Origin: Photobacterium gaetbulicola Gung47
Lineage (GTDB): Bacteria > Pseudomonadota > Gammaproteobacteria > Enterobacterales > Vibrionaceae
Assembly: GCA_000940995.1 (NCBI GenBank)
Contig: CP005974.1
Coordinates: forward strand, 2,542,001-2,606,000
DNA length: 64,000 nt
Direction: 5' to 3'
Made by a program: the position numbers and the translations under genes. The notes beneath the pieces were generated by a model, which was given only the letters and a program-made list of their open reading frames with translations, searched no databases and had not been told where the DNA came from. Of this stretch, positions 43,574 through 51,244 are shown piece after piece. Numbering within the stretch: the stretch's first letter is position 1; every line of letters begins with the position of its first letter.

Positions 43574-44476
43574 CTACCGCATCCATTCGCGATGAAGCTG
43601 CTCGCTATCCCCCAGATAATCGAGCAGCCAATCAATCGCGGGGTTTTGGCTCTCTTTATTCCACGCCAAACAACACGGGCTCACCGGCGGTTTCACCGCA
43701 AGTTCTTTTTCCACCAATTCGCCGCTTTCAATCAGTGGCAGGGCCTTATGCTCGGGCACCACGCAAATCCCAAGGCCCGACTTCAAACACGACATCGCAC
43801 TGTGCCAGTTGGGCACCATAATCCGGCGCTGGTTGTCCATCAGCCAGGTTACCCGCTTCGGCAATACCCGCGAAGTATCTTCAAGACAGATGGCCGGATA
43901 CTCGATAAGCTCCTCTGCCTCGAGTGGATATTCTGTTCCTGCCAGGGGGTGATCGGGACTGATCACAAAACGCCACTCCAGCACCCCCATATCACGGTAA
44001 TCGAAGTGGCCGCTTACTGGCACCGCTGCCGTTGCACCAATGGCAATATCAGCCCGGCCATCCGACAGGGCGTCCCATACCCCATTGAATACTTCCATCG
44101 TCAGGTGCAGCTCCATATCGGGAAATTGACGGTAGAAATCGCGTACCAAGGTATTTACCCGGCTCTCGCGCACCACCGTATCCAGCGCCACCGATACACT
44201 TTGCGACCAACCATTTGCGACCCGTTGGGTTTGCATTTTTAGTTGCTCCATTTGCTTAAGTAGCGCCCTGGCTTCTTCCACAAAGAACTCTCCGGCAGGG
44301 GTTAACTGGACTTGGCGGTGGAGCCTAACAAATAAATCGACAGCCAACCGCTCCTCGATCACCCTGACTGTATAGCTTATTGCACTCGGCACTTTGTGCA
44401 ATTCTTCAGCAGCTGCGGAAAAACTTCCTCGCCGGGCAACAACATCTATCACTTGTAAATCATTATAAGAAAACAT
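43574..44476 (-). CDS. punR: LysR-type activator PunR
   Basis: 300 residues from the ATG at 44476, with AAGGAAGAG ahead; an upstream TTG at 44503 has no ribosome site. The N-terminal winged helix (SFSAAAEELHKVPSAISYTV) and effector domain (EVFNGVWDALSDGRADIAIG) match E. coli PunR (YdhB) well. PunR activates the purine nucleoside transporter gene punC, which here lies divergent 271 nt away, as expected for a LysR pair. Confidence 0.9.
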   Translation of the reverse strand: MFSYNDLQVIDVVARRGSFSAAAEELHKVPSAISYTVRVIEERLAVDLFVRLHRQVQLTPAGEFFVEEARALLKQMEQLKMQTQRVANGWSQSVSVALDTVVRESRVNTLVRDFYRQFPDMELHLTMEVFNGVWDALSDGRADIAIGATAAVPVSGHFDYRDMGVLEWRFVISPDHPLAGTEYPLEAEELIEYPAICLEDTSRVLPKRVTWLMDNQRRIMVPNWHSAMSCLKSGLGICVVPEHKALPLIESGELVEKELAVKPPVSPCCLAWNKESQNPAIDWLLDYLGDSEQLHREWMR

Positions 44477-44747
44477 TGGGCTCTTCCTTTTCACCGCTAC
44501 CAACCAGGCCTTAGCCCAGTTAATTCGGTTGTTTTTTACAGCAAAAATGCAACAGATTGCTGCTAATTGGCGCCATTCGGCTGATATTCAACCTTGCTCA
44601 CTGCGCAAGATAAAAACGTGCGACCTAGGTGCAAAATTGTTCACATCAATTTTTTTGAAAGCAATGTTTAAATTTTACCGTTTCACACTATGAAAAACCA
44701 TGTATAGACTTGCCGCAAAGTACAAAACAGTTAAATGAAATAAAGCT

Positions 44748-45956
44748 ATGACAAATCAACCTTCAAAAATGACCATCCTATGGTTTGCATGTTTAAGTAT
44801 GCTGGGCTTCTTGGCAACTGACATGTATCTCCCTGCTTTCGAAGTTATTCGAGAGGATTTTGATACATCACAATCACTTATTGGCCTGACATTAAGTATT
44901 TTCCTGTTGGGTATGGCACTCGGCCAGCTAATTTATGGCCCACTGTCTGATCGTATTGGCCGTATCAAAGTGCTAATGGGCGGTATGACGCTATTCAGTA
45001 TCGCTTCGGTTTTCTGTGCCTTTGCACCAAATGTTGAGCTAATGCTAGTCGCTCGCTTTGCACAGGCGCTAGGCGCATGTAGCGCAACGGTTATCTGGCA
45101 GGCTGTTGTGGTTGACCGCTACGAAGGCAAGGTCTCTGAGCGTGTTTTCGCGACCATTATGCCGTTGGTTGCCCTATCCCCAGCCCTGGCACCGCTGGCT
45201 GGCGCCATGCTTGAGCATCAGTTCGGCTGGCGCAGTATCTTTGTTGCTCTTGTTGGTTTTGGTGCCGTTTTGTCCATCATGACACTAAAAGAAACTGAAA
45301 GTGCCAATTTGGACAAAAAACAGGAAAAGGTCTCGGTGCAGTTACGCCGCGATTATGCCCAAATCCTTAGTTCAAAAAAATTCGTTGGTAATATGATTAT
45401 CTTCGCTGCCTGTTCTGCTGCATTCTTTGCTTACCTAACCGGTTCACCATTCGTGATGGCCGCGATGGGGTACTCTGGCGCAGATATCGGCCTGAGCTAT
45501 GCACCTCAGACGGTCGCGTTTATTGTTGGTGGTTACGGCTGCCGTACTCTGCTCAACAAATATGACAGCCAGCAGTTGCTACCTTGGATCCTGAAGCTGT
45601 TCTTTGCCAGCGTAACGATCATGTTCATGATCTCACTGCAAACTGAGCCAACCACTATTTGGCCTATTCTGGCACCATTCTGCTTGCTGGCGGTGGCCAA
45701 CGGTGCCATCTACCCGATCATCATCAGTAAAGCATTGGAAGATTTCAAAAACTGTAGTGCCACTGCTGCCGGCCTGCTGAACTTCCTTCAGACAATGGTT
45801 TGCTTCGCCGCAAGCGGTCTGGTATCGGCCTTTGCCATGCACGGCCTGATGACGGTAACGACAGCGATGTTTATCACCGGCTTTGTTGCTCTATTCGGTT
45901 ACGCTCTGGTTGTTAAAGCCCGCCGTGAGACAACGGAAATAGCTCAAACCGCATAA
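44748..45956 (+). CDS. punC: purine nucleoside transporter PunC (Bcr/CflA MFS family)
   Basis: 402 residues, twelve helices. It follows E. coli PunC (YdhC): LGFLATDMYLPAFEVI at the start, PLSDRIGRIKVLMGG motif near 65, LSPALAPLAGAML near 143 and FLTGSPFVMAAMGYS near 228. PunC imports adenosine and other purine nucleosides. It is divergent from punR, so the pair forms a self-contained regulatory unit. Confidence 0.9.
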   Translation: MTNQPSKMTILWFACLSMLGFLATDMYLPAFEVIREDFDTSQSLIGLTLSIFLLGMALGQLIYGPLSDRIGRIKVLMGGMTLFSIASVFCAFAPNVELMLVARFAQALGACSATVIWQAVVVDRYEGKVSERVFATIMPLVALSPALAPLAGAMLEHQFGWRSIFVALVGFGAVLSIMTLKETESANLDKKQEKVSVQLRRDYAQILSSKKFVGNMIIFAACSAAFFAYLTGSPFVMAAMGYSGADIGLSYAPQTVAFIVGGYGCRTLLNKYDSQQLLPWILKLFFASVTIMFMISLQTEPTTIWPILAPFCLLAVANGAIYPIIISKALEDFKNCSATAAGLLNFLQTMVCFAASGLVSAFAMHGLMTVTTAMFITGFVALFGYALVVKARRETTEIAQTA

Positions 45957-45981
45957 TTCCCTGTCAGGCAAAAAGCATATC

Positions 45982-46008
45982 AAGGCCACTTACAAAGTGG
46001 CCTTTTTT
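45982..46008 (+). terminator. Rho-independent terminator after punC
   Basis: Stem AAGGCCACTT / AAGTGGCCTT with a 3-nt loop and a run of six T. Confidence 0.88.
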
Positions 46009-46326
46009 ACGCCTGGCTTCATGGCCAGTCTTCTTTCCCTTATGTCCAGCCCTGGAAATAAAACCCTTCAATATCCGTGGGGGGTCAAATCGCCCCTGCC
46101 TCTAAAATGCTTAAATATCCCACACCGAGAGTGCGACTTTTTTTATCATTTTCACATCTGCCACTCCACCCACTAAATTACAGTGGTTTAAATGGATAAA
46201 AGGGCAGAAGTTAGAACAAAAATCAAACAAAAATATAACCTCTGGAATTTTTTATACATTTTTCTTGCATAAGATCTCACTCTGGGTAATATAACCCTCA
46301 AGTGACGATTAATGCAGTAAGTCAGC
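46009..46326. other. artP upstream region
   Basis: No gene seen. A plausible promoter for artP with -10 TAATAT near 46288 lies about 40 nt before the start. I looked for ArgR boxes and saw only weak AT-rich resemblance, which I do not call. Confidence 0.35.
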
Positions 46327-47055
46327 ATGAGTATTCAAGTAAATAGTGTTAATAAGTTCTATGGTGATACCCAGGTGCTTCATGATGTTGAATTCACCTG
46401 CGGTAAAGGGGATACCTTGGTATTGCTTGGCCCGAGTGGCGCTGGCAAAAGCTCTTTGCTAAGGGTGCTTAACTTGCTGGAAAATGCCACCAGCGGCCAG
46501 CTTCAGGTTGCCAACGAAGCCTATGACTTCTCCCAGTCTATCTGCGAAAGAGAGGCACTGAAACTGAGACGTAAAGTCGGCATGGTTTTTCAGCAGTACA
46601 ACCTATGGCCCCACCTCACGGTGATCGAAAACCTTATCGAAGCACCGGTTAAAGTGGCCGGTATCTCCAAACAGCAAGCCACAGACGAAGCCATGGCCTT
46701 ATTAACACGGTTACAGCTTGCCGACAAAGCCGATGCTTGGCCGCTGCAACTTTCTGGCGGCCAGCAGCAGCGAGTCGCGATTGCCCGCGCGCTGATGATG
46801 AAACCTGAAGTGCTGCTGTTTGACGAGCCCACTGCTGCACTCGACCCAGAAATTACCAACCAGGTTGTCAAAATCATTAATGACCTGAGCGAAACTGGCA
46901 TTACCCAAGTTGTGGTGACCCACGAGGTAGACTTTGCCAAAAAAATCGCCAGCCACGTACTGTACCTTGAAAAAGGCCGCATGGTGGAACACGGCACCAA
47001 AGAGGCCTTCACAACCCCGACCACCCCGGAGTTTGCAGAATACCTCACGCACTGA
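46327..47055 (+). CDS. artP: arginine ABC transporter ATPase ArtP
   Basis: 242 residues. Walker A GPSGAGKSS, Q-loop VFQQYNLWPHLT, signature LSGGQQQR, Walker B VLLFDEPTAALD and switch VVTHEVDF are intact. The FQQYNLWPHLTVIENLIEAP stretch is nearly the same as in E. coli ArtP. It energises import of arginine and starts the artPIQM operon. Confidence 0.93.
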   Translation: MSIQVNSVNKFYGDTQVLHDVEFTCGKGDTLVLLGPSGAGKSSLLRVLNLLENATSGQLQVANEAYDFSQSICEREALKLRRKVGMVFQQYNLWPHLTVIENLIEAPVKVAGISKQQATDEAMALLTRLQLADKADAWPLQLSGGQQQRVAIARALMMKPEVLLFDEPTAALDPEITNQVVKIINDLSETGITQVVVTHEVDFAKKIASHVLYLEKGRMVEHGTKEAFTTPTTPEFAEYLTH

Positions 47056-47085
47056 GTTTCAGTGATATACGCACATTATATATAT

Positions 47086-47109
47086 CAGCATCACTATCAC
47101 GTGATGCTG
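47086..47109 (+). other. intercistronic hairpin between artP and the binding-protein gene
   Basis: Perfect 9-bp stem CAGCATCAC / GTGATGCTG with a 6-nt loop, 27 nt before the artI start. It could shield the 5' end of the binding-protein message. Confidence 0.6.
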
Positions 47110-47135
47110 CAGCTAACGACGCACGGAGTATCGCG

Positions 47136-47867
47136 ATGAAAAAGATTGTATTGGCAACATTGATTGGTTTGGCTTCAGCTAACGCAGCCGCTCAGGAAGA
47201 AATTAAGTTTGCGATGGAAGCAACTTACGCCCCATTCGAATACGTTGACGAAAATAACGAAATTCAAGGCTTCGATGTTGACCTGGCAAACGCTCTGTGC
47301 GATGTGATTGAAGCTAAGTGTACTTTCCACAACCAACCGTTCGATAGCCTGATCCCTGCGCTGAAGTTCCGTCGTTACGATGCAGCTATCTCGGGTATTG
47401 ATATTACTGAGCAGCGTCAGCAAGTGGTTAACTTCACCGACGCATACTACGACAACTCTGCTGCTTTTGTTGCACTTGATGGCAAAGTGGCCGATCAAAC
47501 CGCGCTTAAAGGCAAGCGTGTTGGCGTGCAGAACGGTTCAACCCACCAGAGCTACCTAACCGAGCAGCTTGACGGTGTTACCGCTGTACCGTACGCCAGC
47601 TACCAGGACGCATTCATCGACATGCAAAATGGCCGGATCGATTCGGTATTCGGTGATACTGCCGTGGTTGCCGAATGGTTCAAAAAGAACGACAACCTTG
47701 TGTACGTCGGTGAGCAGGTTACCAATGCCCAATACTTCGGTAACGGCTTTGGTATCGCCGTCAACAAAAGCAACCAAGAGCTACTGGACAAGCTGAACAC
47801 AGCCCTGAAAACCGTTAAGGCGAACGGCCAGTACGACGAAATCTTCAACAAGTACTTCGGTGAATAA
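47136..47867 (+). CDS. artI: arginine-binding periplasmic protein ArtI/ArtJ
   Basis: 243 residues with a signal peptide (MKKIVLATLIGLASANAAAQ). The family 3 amino-acid-binding fold is plain (FAMEATYAPFEYVDENNEIQ, GFDVDLANALC, YDAAISGIDITEQR). It binds arginine, or possibly a related basic amino acid, for ArtPQM. It sits between artP and artQ. Confidence 0.9.
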   Translation: MKKIVLATLIGLASANAAAQEEIKFAMEATYAPFEYVDENNEIQGFDVDLANALCDVIEAKCTFHNQPFDSLIPALKFRRYDAAISGIDITEQRQQVVNFTDAYYDNSAAFVALDGKVADQTALKGKRVGVQNGSTHQSYLTEQLDGVTAVPYASYQDAFIDMQNGRIDSVFGDTAVVAEWFKKNDNLVYVGEQVTNAQYFGNGFGIAVNKSNQELLDKLNTALKTVKANGQYDEIFNKYFGE

Positions 47868-47870
47868 ATT

Positions 47871-48605
47871 ATGGCGTTATCAGGTTATGCTCTGACGCTA
47901 CTTGAGGCTAGCTGGGTCACCATCCAGCTAAGCCTGGCCAGCGTCGCTGTTGGATTGGTCTTGGCTGTTCTATTTGCCAGTGGTGAAATGTCACGCTTTC
48001 GTGCCATTGCCTGGCCAACGACTACAATGGTCACGGTGCTTCGGGGCTTACCTGAAATATTGGTTGTACTGTTTATCTTCTTCGGTTCAACGCAAGTGCT
48101 GTTCTTGCTGACTGGAGATTTTATTGAGGTCAGCCCTTTTCTGTCAGGGGTCATCGCCCTGTCTCTTATCTTTGCCGCTTATGCCTCGCAAACGCTGCGA
48201 GGCGCCCTCAAGGCTGTGCCCAACGGTCAGAGGGAGGCAGCCAGTGCTCTGGGGATCAGCAAGTCACGGGCATTCTTCAAGATTGTTTTGCCGCAAGCCG
48301 TTCGCCATGCCCTACCCGGCCTGACCAACCAATGGCTGGTACTGCTTAAAGATACCGCTTTAGTCTCCTTGATTGGGGTGACCGATTTGCTCAAGCAGGC
48401 TCAGTTGACCGCTGCGGCTACCCACGAAAGCTTTACCTGGTATGCCTGTGCTGCGGCTGTCTACTTAGTTATTACTTTGGTCACCCAGCAAGTAGTAAAA
48501 CAGCTCGACAAAAAATACAGCCTCCAGGATGGGCAAACAGTATCGAAAAAATCATCAGTCAAAAAGTCAGCCAAAACTAACGCATTAGAAGGAGCAAACG
48601 CATGA
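47871..48605 (+). CDS. artQ: arginine ABC transporter permease ArtQ
   Basis: 244 residues of the HisMQ/ArtQ permease family, with helices near 10-35, 60-85, 100-120 and 190-215. The ATPase-docking loop is REAASALGISKSRAFFKIVL (about 122-141). A lysine/serine-rich tail (KKSSVKKSAKTNA) extends the C-terminus beyond the usual end. It starts 3 nt after artI and overlaps artM by 4 nt. Confidence 0.9.
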   Translation: MALSGYALTLLEASWVTIQLSLASVAVGLVLAVLFASGEMSRFRAIAWPTTTMVTVLRGLPEILVVLFIFFGSTQVLFLLTGDFIEVSPFLSGVIALSLIFAAYASQTLRGALKAVPNGQREAASALGISKSRAFFKIVLPQAVRHALPGLTNQWLVLLKDTALVSLIGVTDLLKQAQLTAAATHESFTWYACAAAVYLVITLVTQQVVKQLDKKYSLQDGQTVSKKSSVKKSAKTNALEGANA

Positions 48606-49273
48606 ATGAACAGCACGTTTGGCAACTGCTCGAAGGCTTGATCGTCAGCCTTGAACTGACCGCGGTATCCCTGCTGGTTGGTTGTACTCTTGCGTTATTG
48701 ATGACATTGACGCTGGTTCTAAAGACACCGGGACTCCATTGGCTTAGCCGGGGTATCATCACCCTATTTACCGGTACACCGCTCCTAGTACAGATTTTTT
48801 TGATTTACTACGGTCCTGGTCAATTCGAGTGGGTACGCGAGAGTATTCTCTGGCACTGGCTGAGCCAACCTTGGTTCTGTGCCATGCTGGCACTGGCGCT
48901 AAATACCGCGGCATACAGCACCCAGTTGTTCAAAGGCGCATTCAATGCCATCCCTCGGGGCCAATGGCAGGCGTGTAAAGCCTTGGGCATGGATACCAAA
49001 GCCACATTGGGTGTATTGCTACCATATGCGATCCGCCGGGCAGTTCCAGCCTACTCCAATGAAGTAATTTTGGTTTTCAAAGGCACCTCTCTCGCCAGCA
49101 CCATCACCATTATGGATATCATGGGCTATGCACAACGAATCAACGCCCAAACCTACGATACGCTCATGGTCTTCAGTATCGCTGGTGCCTTCTACTTGAT
49201 GGTAAATGGCATTCTTACCCTGCTTTTCCGTCAGGTCGAGAAAAAAGCCCTCGCGTTCGAGATGGCCAGATAA
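48602..49273 (+). CDS. artM: arginine ABC transporter permease ArtM
   Basis: 223 residues with five or so helices. Family stretches include FTGTPLLVQIFLIYYGPGQF near 58 and the docking loop GQWQACKALGMDTKATLGVL near 119. It forms the pore with ArtQ. The start overlaps artQ (ATGA). A terminator follows. Confidence 0.92.
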   Translation: MNEQHVWQLLEGLIVSLELTAVSLLVGCTLALLMTLTLVLKTPGLHWLSRGIITLFTGTPLLVQIFLIYYGPGQFEWVRESILWHWLSQPWFCAMLALALNTAAYSTQLFKGAFNAIPRGQWQACKALGMDTKATLGVLLPYAIRRAVPAYSNEVILVFKGTSLASTITIMDIMGYAQRINAQTYDTLMVFSIAGAFYLMVNGILTLLFRQVEKKALAFEMAR

Positions 49274-49307
49274 AAAAGCCCCTCAACTCATCACAACGTC
49301 ATATTTG

Positions 49308-49334
49308 AAAAGCTGGTAAACGCCAGCTTTTTTA
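49308..49334 (+). terminator. Rho-independent terminator after artM
   Basis: Stem AAAGCTGG / CCAGCTTT with a 6-nt loop and a T-tract. Confidence 0.87.
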
Positions 49335-49815
49335 TTATGCAAAACCAACATCTGTAATAAATCATTTCTAATTAAACTCGCAGTGAAACAGTTTTTATAT
49401 GTATTTTTTTAGCCACAAAACCAGCTATTAATTGTGTACAGAATTACCCTTCGGCTTACATAGTTAATATTTATACAGATCCAGATCACACTTTTCATCG
49501 TTCGTTTTATCACCAACCAGCTAAAAATCACCTTTATTTCGCTATACCTCGATCACCAACGCAACCAAAAACAAACCATTTTAACAAAAAACAAACACAG
49601 CACCCTATTAATAAATTTTCATAACCACCCATAAATAGTTATATAAAATCTCATCTCATTCATCTTTCCGTTACAGATCAAAAAAGAATTAACTAGGTAA
49701 AACGAATAGCTTTTGTCCGATTGAAACACCCCAAAAATATACCTTAAGATCCCTTTAAAACATTTGTTAACACTTTTCCTTTTAGCTCAATTAACAAAGT
49801 AGAACGGGTAGAACT
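49335..49815. other. long AT-rich region upstream of torE
   Basis: No gene seen in about 480 bp. It must contain the torECA promoter. I searched by eye for TorR decameric boxes, FNR (TTGAT-N4-ATCAA) and CRP sites and found none good enough to call. Confidence 0.4.
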
Positions 49816-49992
49816 ATGACTAATGGAATCAGCACAGTTGCTAAGGATGAAAAGCAACGTGAATGGCGTGCTTTCTTTTTCATCACGGTATTTCTCTTTC
49901 CCATCCTTAGTGTTGCCGCCGTTGGTGGCTACGGTTTTTTCGTTTGGATGATGCAAATCTTCTTCTTGGGGCCTCCCGGCCATATGGGATAA
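49816..49992 (+). CDS. torE: TorE (NapE-family small membrane protein)
   Basis: 58 residues: MTNGISTVAKDEKQREWRAF, one hydrophobic segment (FFITVFLFPILSVAAVGGYG) and WMMQIFFLGPPGH at the end, the NapE/TorE pattern. It is an inner-membrane protein of unknown function that is encoded ahead of torC in vibrios and Shewanella. The ATG follows GAAC with a weak purine site (GGTAGAAC). It is 45 nt before torC. Confidence 0.85.
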   Translation: MTNGISTVAKDEKQREWRAFFFITVFLFPILSVAAVGGYGFFVWMMQIFFLGPPGHMG

Positions 49993-50037
49993 AGCCAACA
50001 TAACAACAATCAAATAACCACACACTGAGTACACAAC

Positions 50038-51222
50038 ATGAAAGCATTTCTCATTAAAGCTTGGCAGACCTTCTCTCGGCCAAGTGTTCATATCAGCCTT
50101 GGGGTTTTAACCCTCGGTGGCTTTATCGCAGGAGTTATTTTCTGGGGTGGTTTCAACACTGCGTTGGAAGCGACCAATACCGAAGAGTTCTGTATTGGCT
50201 GTCACACAATGGAAAATAACGTTTACCAAGAACTACAAGAAACCGTGCACTGGAAAAACACCTCGGGTGTTCGTGCCACCTGCCCTGACTGTCATGTCCC
50301 GCACAATTGGACTGACAAGATCGCCCGGAAAATGCAAGCCAGCAAAGAAGTGTTCGCCCAAGTATTCGGTGACTTAGACACCAAAGAAAAATTCGAAGAA
50401 CGCCGTGTAGCACTGGCCCAGCATGAGTGGGATCGCTTCTCAGCCAACAAGTCATTGGAATGCAAAAACTGCCATGACTACGACAGCATGGATTTCGACA
50501 ACATGCGCCCAACTGCCCGTATCCAGATGAAACAAGCGGCTGAGCGTGATCAAAGCTGCGTGGATTGCCACAAAGGCATTGCCCACAACCTGCCGAAAAA
50601 CATGGACAGCTCCGGTGGCATGATCGGTGAGCTTGAGCAGTTGGCATCGAACACCAAGTTCGAAACAGGCCAAGAATATGTAAGCGTGCGCCACCTGCCG
50701 CTATACGAAGAAAAAGAGCTAACCACGGAAGCTGGTCTGCTAAACCCTGCATCATCAGTCAAAGTTATCGGCCAAACGGCAGATGCGATTGAAGTGGAAG
50801 TATCCGGTTGGCGTAAAGACAAAGGCTTTGGTCGTGTTATCCAGGAAGATTTCGGCATGAACATCGCCGTGGCTTCACTGCTTAAAGAGTCAGCAACCAA
50901 CGATCAGGTTGTCGAGAAATTCGAGCGCAAAGAAGATGACCTAACCGGCCTTCCTTGGCAGCGTGTTACCGCCAAAGTGTGGATGAAGAAAGAGGCGCTG
51001 ATGGCCGATGTCCAGCCTATCTGGGAAAAAGCAAAGCAGTCTTACAACACCAACTGCTCTGTGTGTCACACCCAACCGGATGAAGCACACTTTGATGCCA
51101 ACACTTGGCCAGGCATGTTCAACGGCATGATGGCATTCGTTAACTTCGATACCGACAGCAAAGCCTTGGTGCTGAAGTACCTACAGAAACACTCATCTGA
51201 TTTTGCAGATGGCCACCACTAA
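50038..51222 (+). CDS. torC: pentaheme c-type cytochrome TorC
   Basis: 394 residues of the NapC/NirT/TorC type. An N-terminal membrane anchor (about 17-40) is followed by four CxxCH heme sites at C52, C82, C142 and C174 and a fifth in the C-terminal domain at C340 (CSVCH). It takes electrons from menaquinol and passes them to TorA in the periplasm. The C-terminal domain with the fifth heme distinguishes TorC from tetraheme NapC. Confidence 0.94.
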   Translation: MKAFLIKAWQTFSRPSVHISLGVLTLGGFIAGVIFWGGFNTALEATNTEEFCIGCHTMENNVYQELQETVHWKNTSGVRATCPDCHVPHNWTDKIARKMQASKEVFAQVFGDLDTKEKFEERRVALAQHEWDRFSANKSLECKNCHDYDSMDFDNMRPTARIQMKQAAERDQSCVDCHKGIAHNLPKNMDSSGGMIGELEQLASNTKFETGQEYVSVRHLPLYEEKELTTEAGLLNPASSVKVIGQTADAIEVEVSGWRKDKGFGRVIQEDFGMNIAVASLLKESATNDQVVEKFERKEDDLTGLPWQRVTAKVWMKKEALMADVQPIWEKAKQSYNTNCSVCHTQPDEAHFDANTWPGMFNGMMAFVNFDTDSKALVLKYLQKHSSDFADGHH

Positions 51223-51244
51223 GCGATTGATGGAGTAATTGAAT

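Noticed and set aside
43592..44242. 216-codon plus-strand reading frame opposite punR
   Set aside because: Antisense to a clear LysR gene and without any recognisable domain.
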